Positions 1-7,637 of a DNA stretch of 64,000 bases are shown here, in pieces. The stretch's first letter is position 1, and each line of letters starts with the position of its first letter. A program made the translations under genes and the position numbers. The notes under the pieces are model-generated. The model did no database searches. It was not told where the DNA came from and saw only the letters and a list, made by a program, of their open reading frames with translations. Origin of the DNA: Amycolatopsis alba DSM 44262 (GTDB lineage Bacteria > Actinomycetota > Actinomycetes > Mycobacteriales > Pseudonocardiaceae); contig NZ_KB913032.1 in NCBI RefSeq assembly GCF_000384215.1, forward strand, positions 2,683,665 through 2,747,664, given 5' to 3'.

Positions 1-642
1 GGCGAATCTCTCGCGCGCGTTCGCCGACGGCCCCGGCAGGTCCACCAGCGTGCCGCGCAACCCGGAATGCTTGGTGAGCAACGCTTCCAGGAGCGCGCCG
101 CTACCGCCCGCGACGTCGACGACGTGTCCGAGATCCGCCCAGTCGTAGGCGTCGACGATGCCCGAGTTGTCCAGCGCGATGTGATGCCCCATCAGCGCGT
201 CGAAGGACGCCGAGAGTTCCGCGTCGCCGCTGAGATCGTCCCAGAACGGGACGCCGTGGCGCACCGAATAGGACTCCTCGCCGGTCTTCACCGCGTGGGC
301 GAGGTCGACGAAACTCAGGTCCCCCTTGCCGATGGCGCCGTTCATGTCCAGCCACTTCCGTTTGCTGCGCGGGTGACCGTCACGGAGCTGCGCACCGACC
401 TCGGTCACCGCGTAGGCGCCCGTGTGGTCCCTGGTGAACAAGCCGACGGTGACCAGGTGCAGCAGCAAGCGGTCCAGCGCCCCCGCGTGCGTGCCGGTGA
501 CCGCGGCGAGCTGGGCCGGGGTCCGCGCCCCCGCCGCGATGTGATCGGCGACCCGCAAGGTGGCCGCCACCCGGACCGCCATCGGTGTCGCCAGATCCGC
601 CAACGCCCTCAGCCCGAGCCGTCCCGCGTCGTCGACCGACAT
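1..642 (-). CDS. SAM-dependent O-methyltransferase (family 2), C-terminus outside window
   Basis: Only the first 214 residues are in the window; the frame is open at base 1, so the gene is cut by the edge rather than broken. Residues about 1-90 form a winged-helix dimerisation domain of the plant/actinomycete O-methyltransferase type. It is followed by the SAM-binding motif I VVDVAGGSGALL at about residues 178-189 and the acidic LVDLPG strand. The family methylates hydroxyl groups of small aromatic or polyketide-like molecules, but the substrate cannot be read. ATG at 642 follows a GGGAG ribosome site. It is divergent from the FAD oxidase at 800, which may share its regulation. Confidence 0.85.
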   Translation of the reverse strand, partial: MSVDDAGRLGLRALADLATPMAVRVAATLRVADHIAAGARTPAQLAAVTGTHAGALDRLLLHLVTVGLFTRDHTGAYAVTEVGAQLRDGHPRSKRKWLDMNGAIGKGDLSFVDLAHAVKTGEESYSVRHGVPFWDDLSGDAELSASFDALMGHHIALDNSGIVDAYDWADLGHVVDVAGGSGALLEALLTKHSGLRGTLVDLPGPSANARERFA

Positions 643-799
643 TTGTGCTCCCTTCGCCCTTCGGTCAGGCTAGGGGCGAGACGCGCGCCGGGGCTTATCC
701 ACGACTGCTCGCAATCGGGGAGAGGCCAGCCACCGCAGGTGACCTTTAACGTCGTTGTCCGAGGAGAAGGCAGTTCCCCGGACCCGGAGGTCGCATCCC

Positions 800-2062
800 G
801 TGGCACACCACGAATTCGAACCCCGGTTGGCGATCCCCGGACGCGGAGCCGTGGCACTGCCCGAACTCGCCGGAACGCTCAGCGTCCGCGACCGTGACCT
901 CGCGGACGCTGAGCGGGACTTCGGCGGTCACGTCCACCGCCGTCCGCTCGCCGTCGCCTTCCCCGCCACCGCTGTCGACGTGGCGACACTCGTCCGGTTC
1001 GGCCGGAAGAACGGAATCCCCGTCGTGGCGCGCGGGGCCGGGCATTCGGTCGACGGGCAGGCACTGGTCGACGCCGGGATCGTCGTCGACATGTCGTCAC
1101 TCGGCGGGGTCCGCCCGTTCGGCCCGGACCGGATCAGCGTGGACGCGGGCGCACGCTGGCGCGCGGTCGTCGACGCGTCGCTGCGCACCGGCACCGTCCC
1201 GCCCGTGCTCCCCGACTACCTGGATCTCTCCGTCGGCGGATTGCTGTCCACCGGCGGTTTCGGCGGCGCGAGCCACCGGTACGGCTCGCAGGCGGACAAC
1301 GTCCACGATCTCGACGTCGTCACCCCCGACGGGGAACTGGTGACCTGCTCGCCCACCGGCAACGCGGCGCTCTTCGACGCCGTGCGCGGGACGCAGGGGC
1401 GGCACGGGATCATCACGCGGGCCACCGTCGCGCTGACCCGCGCGCCTTCGAAGGTCCGGCGGCATCGCTTGACGTATCACGATCTCGGCGCGTATCTCGG
1501 CGATCAGCGGCGGCTGGTGGACGAGCTCCGGTTCGATCACGTCGACGGCCAGGCGCGGTATGTCGACGGACGCTGGCGATTCGTGCTGGAGGCCGTTTCC
1601 GCGCAGTCGCCGCCGATCGACGACCTCCGGCACGATTCCGCCGAGATCACCGAGGCGACGTACCGGGAGTTCGTCGACCGGATCCTGCCGATCGAAGCGC
1701 ATCTGCGGTCGACGGGTTCGTGGTATCACCCGCATCCCCGTGCGAACGTCCTGCTTCCCGGCGCTCAGGCCGAAAAAGTGCTCGGTGACGCCTTGGACGG
1801 CTTGACGCCCGAGCTTCTCGGCGACGGCGGCAGCGTGCTCCTCTATCTTTTCCCGACCGCGCGAGTGTCCGCTCCCCGCGTCCCGACCGCGCGGGACCCG
1901 TACACCGTGCTCTTCGGCGTCCAGCGGACCGCGCCGCCCGGAGACCTCACGACGCTGCGGCGGATGCGCGAGGCCAACGCCGCCCTGCACGCGACAGCGC
2001 GGCGTCTCGGCGGGGCGAGCTATGCCTATCCGCTGGACGCGACGGACGCCCAGGCGGCCTGA
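800..2062 (+). CDS. FAD-linked oxidase (PCMH/cytokinin-dehydrogenase-like fold)
   Basis: The 420-residue protein has the PCMH-type FAD domain. GAGHSVDG near residue 90 carries the His that normally holds 8-alpha-linked FAD in this family, and a glycine-rich GGLLSTGGFGG segment follows. The C-terminal half looks like the cytokinin-dehydrogenase substrate domain. It presumably oxidises an alcohol or amine with O2; the substrate is unknown. GTG at 800 is chosen because GGAGG lies nine bases upstream; a TTG at 755 is the longer alternative. The C-terminus is somewhat short for the family and overlaps the convergent decarboxylase gene by 37 bases. Confidence 0.8.
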   Translation: MAHHEFEPRLAIPGRGAVALPELAGTLSVRDRDLADAERDFGGHVHRRPLAVAFPATAVDVATLVRFGRKNGIPVVARGAGHSVDGQALVDAGIVVDMSSLGGVRPFGPDRISVDAGARWRAVVDASLRTGTVPPVLPDYLDLSVGGLLSTGGFGGASHRYGSQADNVHDLDVVTPDGELVTCSPTGNAALFDAVRGTQGRHGIITRATVALTRAPSKVRRHRLTYHDLGAYLGDQRRLVDELRFDHVDGQARYVDGRWRFVLEAVSAQSPPIDDLRHDSAEITEATYREFVDRILPIEAHLRSTGSWYHPHPRANVLLPGAQAEKVLGDALDGLTPELLGDGGSVLLYLFPTARVSAPRVPTARDPYTVLFGVQRTAPPGDLTTLRRMREANAALHATARRLGGASYAYPLDATDAQAA

Positions 2063-3393
2063 ATCGCGGCGACACTGCGGTCGACGTCGGCTTCGGTGGT
2101 GCTCCAGTTGGACACCGAGATCCGCATCAGGCGCTTGCCGCGCCACGTGGTCGCGCCCATCCAGCATTCGCCGGACCGCTGGACAGCCTCGACCACGCGT
2201 TCCGTGTCCTCGCCGAAGTCGACGAGAACCTGGTTCAGCACGACATCGTTCACGACGGTGATGCCCGCATCCGTGAGCTGCCCGGCGAACCTTCGGGCCA
2301 GCGCGCAGCACCGCTCGACCAGCTCGGCGATCCCCGTGCGCCCCAGTTCGCTGAGCGCCGCCCAGGTGGCGAACCCCCGCGCCCGGCGGGACGACTCCGG
2401 GACGAAGTCGCTCGGCGCCCGCACGCCGCCGTCCCCCTGGCCGGTCAGGTACGCGGCGGTGAGCGACATCGCGGCCACATGCGACTCGGGATGGGCGCAG
2501 AAGACATAGCCGCTGTCGTACGGGACGTTGAGCCACTTGTGGCCGTCGACCGCCCAGGAGTCAGCCGTTTCCAGCCCCGCGGTCAGCCGCCTGAGCGCCG
2601 GCGCGACGGCCGCCCAGAGCCCGAAAGCGCCGTCGACGTGGACCCAGGAACCGTGCCGGTGGGCGATCTCCGTCGCCGCGGCGAAGTCGTCGAACGCGCC
2701 TGTGTTCACGTTCCCGGCCTGAAGGCAAACGATTGCGGGCCCGTCGAGCGCCTTTTCGAGAGCCGCGATGTCGATGGCGCCCTGGTCGTCCGCTCGCACC
2801 GGCGTGACAGCGTCGGTGCCCAAGCCGAGGAGACGCAGGGAGCGGTCGATCGTCGCGTGCCGCTCCTCGTTGGCGATGACCCGCAACGGCGGTGCCCCGT
2901 GCAGCCCGCGGCGCTCGACGTCCCAGCCCGCCTGCGCCAGCACGTGATGCCGGGCGGCGGCGAGGCCGACCGTGTTCGCGCCCTGTCCGCCGGTCACGAA
3001 CCCGAACGAGGCGTGCGACGGCAGGCCGAGAACGTCCTTGAGCCACTCGCCCGCCACGTCCTCGACAATCGCCGCCGCAGGCGAAGTGACCTTGTTGAAC
3101 GCGGGCTGGTCCCAGCCGGTCGCGAGCAGGTCGGCCGCCGTCGCCGCGTCGAGCGCCCCACCGGTCACGAAGCCGAAGTACCTCGGCCCGGTGCTCGCCA
3201 CCAACGCCGGCTCGACGGCGTCCGCCAGCCGCCGGACCACGTCGGCGGGCGGGACGGGTTTCTCGGGCAGGTCGCCGAGCTTTTCGCGGACACCGGCCGT
3301 GTCGTCAGGGAAGACCGGCGCGTCGGCCACGCTCTCGCGGTAGCCGGCCACGCGGGCGGCGACGTCGGCCAGGAGATCTCTGAGGTCACTCAC
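2026..3393 (-). CDS. Pyridoxal-phosphate-dependent group II decarboxylase family protein
   Basis: A 455-residue fold-type I PLP enzyme of the aromatic amino-acid/glutamate decarboxylase family. The Schiff-base lysine lies in AVDGHKWLN, with HVDGAFG upstream of it holding the cofactor-binding Asp, and GFVTGGQGAN in the phosphate-binding region. Such enzymes decarboxylate amino acids; some relatives are aminotransferases or aldehyde synthases, so the reaction is open. GTG at 3393 overlaps the stop of the upstream methyltransferase by eight bases, so the two are probably translationally coupled and may act on the same amine. An in-frame start at 3447 would extend far into the methyltransferase and is unlikely. 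Confidence 0.85.
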   Translation of the reverse strand: MSDLRDLLADVAARVAGYRESVADAPVFPDDTAGVREKLGDLPEKPVPPADVVRRLADAVEPALVASTGPRYFGFVTGGALDAATAADLLATGWDQPAFNKVTSPAAAIVEDVAGEWLKDVLGLPSHASFGFVTGGQGANTVGLAAARHHVLAQAGWDVERRGLHGAPPLRVIANEERHATIDRSLRLLGLGTDAVTPVRADDQGAIDIAALEKALDGPAIVCLQAGNVNTGAFDDFAAATEIAHRHGSWVHVDGAFGLWAAVAPALRRLTAGLETADSWAVDGHKWLNVPYDSGYVFCAHPESHVAAMSLTAAYLTGQGDGGVRAPSDFVPESSRRARGFATWAALSELGRTGIAELVERCCALARRFAGQLTDAGITVVNDVVLNQVLVDFGEDTERVVEAVQRSGECWMGATTWRGKRLMRISVSNWSTTEADVDRSVAAIQAAWASVASSG

Positions 3394-4018
3394 GCGCGGG
3401 CTCTCTTTCGATCGTCGCGAACCAGGCGGGAGCGCCACTCTCGTCATGGAACCTGGTCTGGACGCGCTCCACCTCGATGCTTTTCACGCGCCATCCTGCA
3501 CCGAAGGGCTTTGTCAGCGCTTCACGTTTTACGGGATGCGGCCCGGCGCTCTCGCCCTCGCTGAAGCACAGGATGTACAGCGTCCCCTTGGTGACCGCTT
3601 CGAGGCTTTTGACGTACGCCACGCGCTCGTCGGCGTCGAAAGCGTGGAAGAGGCCGCAGTCGAGCACCGTGTCGAACCTGCACTGGAGCCGCTCCAGGTG
3701 GAGCGCGTCGGCCGTGGCGAACTCGGCGTCGAGCCCGCGTTCCCGGTTCTTCTCGCGTGCGGTTTCGAGAGCTGTCTCGGCGACGTCGACGCCGAGCACT
3801 GGGAGTCCTCTGGAGACGAGGTGGAGGGCGTTCTCACCGGATCCGCAGCCCGCGTCGAGCACCGTGCCGGTGAACCTTCCGGCCGCCCTGACCACGGCGG
3901 GCTGGGGACCGCCGAAGTCCCAGGGAGCGGGGCCTTCGTGATACGACGCGTCCCAGGGCAGGCCGGTCATCCGCTCATGACTGGTCGGTTTTCTGCCGCC
4001 GAAGGGATCTTCCGGCAT
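3386..4018 (-). CDS. Class I SAM-dependent methyltransferase
   Basis: A 210-residue Rossmann-fold methyltransferase with motif I VLDAGCGSGENAL and an LDCGLFHAFD motif IV. The N-terminal part, including WDASYHEGPAPWDFG, is typical of a small actinobacterial family distantly related to thiopurine methyltransferases. The substrate is unknown. ATG at 4018 has a GGAGG site five bases upstream; an earlier start at 4039 lacks one. It is first in a two-gene unit with the PLP decarboxylase, which suggests amine modification. It begins 17 bases after the HicB stop and could be read from the same message. Confidence 0.85.
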   Translation of the reverse strand: MPEDPFGGRKPTSHERMTGLPWDASYHEGPAPWDFGGPQPAVVRAAGRFTGTVLDAGCGSGENALHLVSRGLPVLGVDVAETALETAREKNRERGLDAEFATADALHLERLQCRFDTVLDCGLFHAFDADERVAYVKSLEAVTKGTLYILCFSEGESAGPHPVKREALTKPFGAGWRVKSIEVERVQTRFHDESGAPAWFATIEREPARE

Positions 4019-4035
4019 GGTTGCCTCCGTTCGGC

Positions 4036-4440
4036 TCAACCGCCCGCGGTCGCGCCCTTCCCTTTGCCGCCGATCAGCTGACTCACCCGCTGAGGCGTCA
4101 AACCCAGCACCGCGGCGATCTCCCGCCCGGACAGGCCGGATGTTCCGAGTTGCTTCGCCACGTCGCGCTGCTTCGCCGCGGCCTCGCGTTGCCTGCGCTC
4201 CGCGTCCCGCACGTCGGCGCGAGCCGACCTGACCTGCTCCGCGAGCTTGGCGTCGAGCTGAGGTACGACATCAACCTCGAAGGAATTCTCGTCGTCGAGG
4301 TCGAGAGCGAACGTGATGTACTCACGCGCGACGGCCTCCGCCTTGGACAGGGTGCTTGCCTGCGTGACCCCGACGCCGTCGACATGAAGTTCCCAGCCGC
4401 GCTTCCATCGCTTGGCCACGACGACGTAGGTGTCGGTCAC
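4036..4440 (-). CDS. hicB: HicB-like antitoxin with C-terminal helix-turn-helix
   Basis: A 134-residue protein. Residues about 1-60 fit the HicB partial RNase-H-like fold (VVVAKRWKRGWELHVDG and an EAVAREY helix). An Ala/Arg/Glu-rich helical linker follows, then a DNA-binding helix-turn-helix near residues 100-128 (SGREIAAVLGLTPQRVSQLI). HicB neutralises HicA and represses the operon. Its GTG start overlaps the hicA stop in a GTGA, the usual toxin-first order of hicAB. The sequence match to HicB is weaker than that of its partner to HicA, so the identity rests partly on context. Confidence 0.72.
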   Translation of the reverse strand: MTDTYVVVAKRWKRGWELHVDGVGVTQASTLSKAEAVAREYITFALDLDDENSFEVDVVPQLDAKLAEQVRSARADVRDAERRQREAAAKQRDVAKQLGTSGLSGREIAAVLGLTPQRVSQLIGGKGKGATAGG

Positions 4441-4634
4441 TGCAACCACCCCTTCGAGAGACACGTGAGCTTTTTGATGACGTCGTCCACGACTCCGGGT
4501 GAGACGTTCTTGTGGTTGGGCACGATCGCTTGATGTCGTCCGCAGGGACACACCCACTTCTCATGACTTCCCCGAGTCGATTTGTGAGCGCAGCCCTCGT
4601 CGAGGAGTGCCCGCCGCACATCTCGATACTTCAT
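4437..4634 (-). CDS. hicA: HicA-family toxin (mRNA interferase)
   Basis: A 65-residue protein with the complete HicA pattern: an MKYRDVRRALLDEG helix, then STRGSHEKW carrying the catalytic His of the GSH motif, a VPNHKNVSPG strand and a C-terminal VVDDVIKKL helix. HicA proteins bind and cleave mRNA. Two extra cysteines (CPCGRH) take the place of the usual basic strand and could hold a metal. ATG at 4634 gives the standard N-terminus; GTG at 4646 is an alternative. An AT-rich stretch with TAGATT lies just upstream, so the transcript may be nearly leaderless. Confidence 0.82.
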   Translation of the reverse strand: MKYRDVRRALLDEGCAHKSTRGSHEKWVCPCGRHQAIVPNHKNVSPGVVDDVIKKLTCLSKGWLQ

Positions 4635-4800
4635 CGCCTTTACCACGCAGGATAATCTAGCCCCCCTTGATTTTCAAGATCTAGAGGGACTGGATACGTC
4701 TTGCCTGATCAGGTGAAGGTCATCCGGGCGGAAACCGGTCTCGATCCCGCACGCGAGAGGGGGCGTGACCAGGTCCTCATGTGACCTTGGGAAACCTTGT

Positions 4801-4830
4801 TTGACCTGCGTCGGAATGCCCCGGTACCGT
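4801..4830 (+). promoter_or_regulatory. Probable promoter of the Ruc-like gene
   Basis: TTGACC at 4801-4806 and TACCGT at 4825-4830, 18 bases apart, make a reasonable housekeeping-type promoter. Transcription would start near 4837, exactly where the CIRCE palindrome begins, which suits repression by HrcA. Confidence 0.6.
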
Positions 4831-4836
4831 GTGGCG

Positions 4837-4863
4837 TTAGCACTCTTGTCGGCTGAGTGCCAA
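4837..4863 (+). promoter_or_regulatory. CIRCE element (HrcA operator)
   Basis: TTAGCACTC, nine bases, GAGTGCCAA. The classical CIRCE is TTAGCACTC-N9-GAGTGCTAA, so 17 of 18 arm positions match. It lies between the putative promoter and the GTG at 4881. CIRCE is bound by HrcA, the heat-shock repressor of groE/dnaK operons, so the downstream zinc-ribbon gene should be heat-inducible. Confidence 0.9.
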
Positions 4864-4880
4864 TGCACGAAGGAGCAGCA

Positions 4881-5222
4881 GTGCCCACCTACCAATACGC
4901 CTGCAAGGAATGCGACCACGCTTTCGAGGCCGTGCAGTCGTTCTCCGACGCGAGCTTGACCGTGTGCCCGCAGTGCTCGGGCCCGCTTCGCAAGGTCTTC
5001 AGCTCGGTCGGCGTGGTCTTCAAGGGCAGCGGGTTCTACCGCAACGATTCGCGTGACTCGAAGGCCAACACGACCTCGGGCTCGTCGTCGTCCAAGACCG
5101 AGACCAAGTCCGAGAGCAAGTCGGAGTCGAAGACCGAGTCGAAGTCGGAGACCAAGAGCGAGTCGAAGAGCTCGGCATCCTCCTCCACGGGTACGACGAA
5201 AACGGCCGCCGCCGCTTCCTGA
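4881..5222 (+). CDS. ruc: FmdB-type zinc-ribbon protein, Ruc-like redox-regulated chaperone
   Basis: A 113-residue protein. Residues 1-50 are an FmdB zinc ribbon with Cys8/Cys11 and Cys29/Cys32 and the family's FSSVGVVFKGSGFY stretch. The remainder is a disordered tail of Lys-Ser-Glu/Thr repeats. The mycobacterial counterpart Rv0991c (Ruc) has the same layout. It is reported to be a heat-shock-induced chaperone activated by cysteine oxidation, working with DnaK and belonging to the HrcA regulon. GTG at 4881 follows AGGAG. The CIRCE box and the neighbours (a Rv0990c-like gene, mscL) support orthology. The chaperone function itself is inferred from that homologue. Confidence 0.85.
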   Translation: MPTYQYACKECDHAFEAVQSFSDASLTVCPQCSGPLRKVFSSVGVVFKGSGFYRNDSRDSKANTTSGSSSSKTETKSESKSESKTESKSETKSESKSSASSSTGTTKTAAAAS

Positions 5223-5242
5223 CGTCTCGAGTTGTCCACAAG

Positions 5243-5270
5243 CCCCCGGTTATCCACAGCCGGGGGTTTT
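5243..5270 (+). terminator. Rho-independent terminator after the Ruc-like gene
   Basis: Arms CCCCCGG (5243-5249) and CCGGGGG (5260-5266) enclose a ten-base loop and are followed by TTTT. It ends transcription 20-50 bases past the stop. The loop is itself a perfect DnaA-box sequence. Confidence 0.75.
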
Positions 5271-5299
5271 CGTACTTTCCCCGGCAGCGCACCGGCCCC

Positions 5300-5305
5300 T
5301 AGCGT
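5300..5305 (+). promoter_or_regulatory. Probable -10 element (TAGCGT) of the SAF gene
   Basis: CCTAGCGT precedes the gene, leaving a leader of about 27 bases with a GAGGGGG ribosome site. The same CCTAGCGT octamer precedes the epimerase (7638) and the GT2 operon (14005). Confidence 0.5.
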
Positions 5306-5338
5306 CGAGATCATCACCGATCGACGAGGGGGAATCCC

Positions 5339-5980
5339 GTGTTCCACGATCTGCCCGTCCTGCGAAGACTCCACGGCAGGCCCGCGCGGCTGCTCCGCCG
5401 CTGGCTCGCCCTTTCCCTGCTGCTCAGCGGCCTGGTCGCGCTCTTCCTGCCCGCCTCCGCGCGTGGTGCGCCCGGCACCGCGACCGTGGTCTCCGCGCGT
5501 GACCTCCCGGCCGGGTCCGTGCTGCGTGCCGGGGACCTCAAACTCGTCGACCTCCCGGACGAGGTCCGTCCACAGGGCGCCACCGGCAGCCAGTCCTCGG
5601 TCGAGGGCCGGATGCTCGTCGGAGCCGCGCGGGCGGGCGAGCCGCTGACCGACGTCCGCCTGGTGAACACGGCCATCCCCGGATCGGGTGATCCCGAGAG
5701 CTCGACCGTCCCGGTGAGGCTCGGCGACGCCGGTGTCGCCGAGCTGCTCAGGCCGGGCCAGCGGGTCGACGTCGTCGCGGCCGCCGAGGCCGGGCGAGAG
5801 GCGTCTGTGCTGGCCAGCATGGCCGTCGTGGCGGCCGTCGGCGAGCAGGGCACCCGCGATCCGAAAGCTCCCGGCGCCGGGAGCAAGGGACCTTTGGTGC
5901 TGCTTTCCCTGCCCTCCGCGATCGCGACACGGGTGGCGGCCACTTCGCTGGAACGGTCTCTAGCGGTTACCCTCCGCTAG
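5339..5980 (+). CDS. Exported SAF-domain protein (CpaB/Rv0990c-like)
   Basis: A 213-residue protein with a basic N-terminus and a signal-anchor at about 21-37 (LALSLLLSGLVALFLPA). A SAF domain follows (VVSARDLPAGSVLRAGDL), and then a CpaB/RcpC-like C-terminal domain (TVPVRLGDAGVAELLRPGQRVDVVAA). SAF proteins with this layout occur in Flp pilus assembly, but no pilus genes are nearby. The position after the Ruc-like gene matches Rv0990c in mycobacteria, whose function is unknown. GTG at 5339 has a strong ribosome site. A small hairpin (TAGCGG/CCGCTA, 5961-5979) overlaps the stop. Confidence 0.8.
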   Translation: MFHDLPVLRRLHGRPARLLRRWLALSLLLSGLVALFLPASARGAPGTATVVSARDLPAGSVLRAGDLKLVDLPDEVRPQGATGSQSSVEGRMLVGAARAGEPLTDVRLVNTAIPGSGDPESSTVPVRLGDAGVAELLRPGQRVDVVAAAEAGREASVLASMAVVAAVGEQGTRDPKAPGAGSKGPLVLLSLPSAIATRVAATSLERSLAVTLR

Positions 5981-6073
5981 CTCGCGCCTGCCACGGTGGC
6001 GGCGGGCGCCTGCGTCCCCCCGGTACGGATGAGGGGCGGTCGGCGAACCGTCCCCGGTGAAGAGGAGAGCGTT

Positions 6074-6478
6074 TTGCTCAAGGGTTTCAAGGACTTCCTG
6101 ATGCGCGGGAACGTCGTCGACCTCGCGGTCGCGGTGGTCATCGGCGCCGCGTTCACGGCGATCGTCACGGCTTTCACGAACGGCCTGATCAAACCGCTGA
6201 TCAACACCATCGGCGGTTCGGACGCGGCCAAGGGGCTGGGATTCAACATCCTCGCCGAGAACGACGCCACGTTCCTCGACTTCGGCGGCGTGATCAACGC
6301 GGCGATCAACTTCGTGCTGGTCGCGGCTGTCGTCTACTTCGTGATCGTGCTGCCGGTGAAGCACGTCCAGGAGCGGCGCAAGCGCGGTGAGGAGGCGGGC
6401 CCGGCGGAGCCGACCGACGTCGAGCTGCTCACCGAGATCCGCGACCTGCTTCGCGCGCAGCAGAACCGCCAGGGCTGA
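6074..6478 (+). CDS. mscL: Large-conductance mechanosensitive channel MscL
   Basis: A 134-residue protein of normal MscL length. It has the N-terminal amphipathic helix LLKGFKDFLMRGN, TM1 VVDLAVAVVIGAAFTAIV, a periplasmic loop, TM2 FVLVAAVVYFVIVLPV, and the cytoplasmic helix with LTEIRDLLRAQ. The homopentamer opens on membrane tension to release solutes during osmotic downshock. The TTG at 6074, 5-10 bases after GAGGAGAG, restores the family's N-terminus; an earlier start would add about 26 residues unlike the family. A GC-rich hairpin in the leader (about 6030-6055) may influence expression. Confidence 0.95.
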   Translation: MLKGFKDFLMRGNVVDLAVAVVIGAAFTAIVTAFTNGLIKPLINTIGGSDAAKGLGFNILAENDATFLDFGGVINAAINFVLVAAVVYFVIVLPVKHVQERRKRGEEAGPAEPTDVELLTEIRDLLRAQQNRQG

Positions 6479-6484
6479 CCCGGA

Positions 6485-6667
6485 TCACCGGTCGTGATGA
6501 GGCGGCCGGTTCTCCAGGTACCACGAGTCGGAGTCCGGGGTGCGCTGCCCCGGCTCTCGCTCGTCGGAGGTCGTGTCCGGCAGGACGTCGCCGAAGATCT
6601 CGTCGACCCGGCGCCGCGTCGACGGAGTCGATGGAGAGGGGCGCTTGTCCTTGTCTTCAGCTGGCAT
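6485..6667 (-). CDS. Small conserved acidic protein of unknown function
   Basis: A 60-residue hydrophilic protein with no membrane segment or signal. The C-terminal SDSWYLENRPPHHDR resembles the ending shared by many short actinobacterial hypothetical proteins, which is the main evidence that it is real. No ribosome site is evident; ATG at 6667 and 6676 are both possible. It is convergent with mscL and divergent from the MT0933-type gene. I cannot assign a function. Confidence 0.6.
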   Translation of the reverse strand: MPAEDKDKRPSPSTPSTRRRVDEIFGDVLPDTTSDEREPGQRTPDSDSWYLENRPPHHDR

Positions 6668-6722
6668 GACGTCCATTTTCGCACCGGTCGCGGGGTCCGC
6701 CGAGCGGTGGGACCATCAGCGT

Positions 6723-7001
6723 ATGAGCATTGTCGACAAAGCGAAGGGGCTGGCCGCGCAGGCCATCCACAAGGCGGAAGAGGTCGCGGGTGAAGTCCGC
6801 GAGAAGGCCGGGCCGCTGGCCGAGAAGGCGGGCGACGTCGCGGCCAAGGGCGTCACGGCCGCGTCGGCCGGGGCGAACAAGGTCACCGGCGGCCGCTTCG
6901 AGGACAAGATCGGCCAGGTCACCGAGAAGGTGGAAGGAGTGTTGCACCAGGACAAAAAGGGCGAGCCCGGAACAGAGCCCGGACCCGCCGCCAAGAGTTA
7001 G
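6723..7001 (+). CDS. MT0933/Rv0909-type antitoxin-like protein
   Basis: A 92-residue protein rich in Ala, Lys, Glu and Val with heptad-like repeats. It starts MSIVDKAKGL and has the family core GGRFEDKIGQVTEKVEG, as in mycobacterial antitoxins of the MT0933 family (Rv0909). No toxin gene is adjacent: the neighbours are a 60-residue unknown and a MogA-type protein. It could be a solitary antitoxin or a stress-related amphipathic protein that only shares the fold. The C-terminal tail GEPGTEPGP is disordered. It overlaps the convergent moaB gene by four bases. Confidence 0.7.
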   Translation: MSIVDKAKGLAAQAIHKAEEVAGEVREKAGPLAEKAGDVAAKGVTAASAGANKVTGGRFEDKIGQVTEKVEGVLHQDKKGEPGTEPGPAAKS

Positions 7002-7498
7002 GCCTCTTCGAGCCCGGAAAGCTCGTCGATCACGTACGGTACGAGCGACGAGAGTGTCGCCATGCCGTCGCGGACGGCCGCGCGGGAACCCGCGAGGTTG
7101 ACCACCAGCGTGCTGCCGGAGACGCCGACGAGCCCGCGGGAGATACCCGCGTCCACCGCGCCCGCGGCCAGGCCGGACGCGCGCAGTGCCTCGCCGATGC
7201 CAGGGATCGGGCGGTCGAGGACACCGGCCGTCGCGTCGGGCGTGCGGTCGCGCGGGGAGACCCCGGTGCCGCCGACGGTGATCACCAGGTCGGCGCCGCC
7301 GATCACCGCGGTGTTGAGCGCGTTGCGGATCGCGGCCGTCTCGGCCTCGACCACGACGACACCGTCGACGATGAACCCCGCCTCTTCGAGCAGCTCCGTG
7401 ACCAGCGGTCCCGTGTTGTCCTCGTGTTCGCCGTGGGCGACCCTGTCGTCCACGATGACCACCAGTGCGCGGCCCAGCCGTTGTGCGCTCCGTTCCAT
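6998..7498 (-). CDS. moaB: MogA/MoaB-family molybdenum cofactor protein
   Basis: A 166-residue protein. The hallmark is the nucleotide/molybdopterin-binding segment DLVITVGGTGVSPRDRTPD (residues about 79-97), with PIPGIGEALR and GSTLVVNLAGS following. MogA/MoaB proteins adenylylate molybdopterin before molybdenum insertion. ATG at 7498 lies six bases after a TACGGT -10-like element, suggesting a leaderless message. In mycobacteria a gene of this family (moaB2) sits between pepD and mscL, as it does here apart from an insertion. A molybdoenzyme lies 9 kb away at 15904. Confidence 0.85.
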   Translation of the reverse strand: MERSAQRLGRALVVIVDDRVAHGEHEDNTGPLVTELLEEAGFIVDGVVVVEAETAAIRNALNTAVIGGADLVITVGGTGVSPRDRTPDATAGVLDRPIPGIGEALRASGLAAGAVDAGISRGLVGVSGSTLVVNLAGSRAAVRDGMATLSSLVPYVIDELSGLEEA

Positions 7499-7624
7499 AG
7501 GCACACCGTATCCGGTTTCGGGTGATCTTCGCTCCCGTGGTGCCGCGGGACACCAGGCACGGCGCAGTTGTGACGATTCTCTGACATGAGCTGCCGATCC
7601 GGGGCAGGCGGCGAGGATCGCCCC

Positions 7625-7630
7625 TAGCGT
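7625..7630 (+). promoter_or_regulatory. Probable -10 element (TAGCGT) of the epimerase gene
   Basis: CCCTAGCGT ends eight bases before the GTG at 7638, the spacing expected of a leaderless transcript. Confidence 0.5.
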
Positions 7631-7637
7631 CGGGAAG

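Noticed and set aside
2063..2536. Long open frames on both strands opposite the PLP decarboxylase and many other genes.
   Set aside because: They are Arg/Ala/Pro-rich antisense shadows common in high-G+C DNA and have no domains or ribosome sites.
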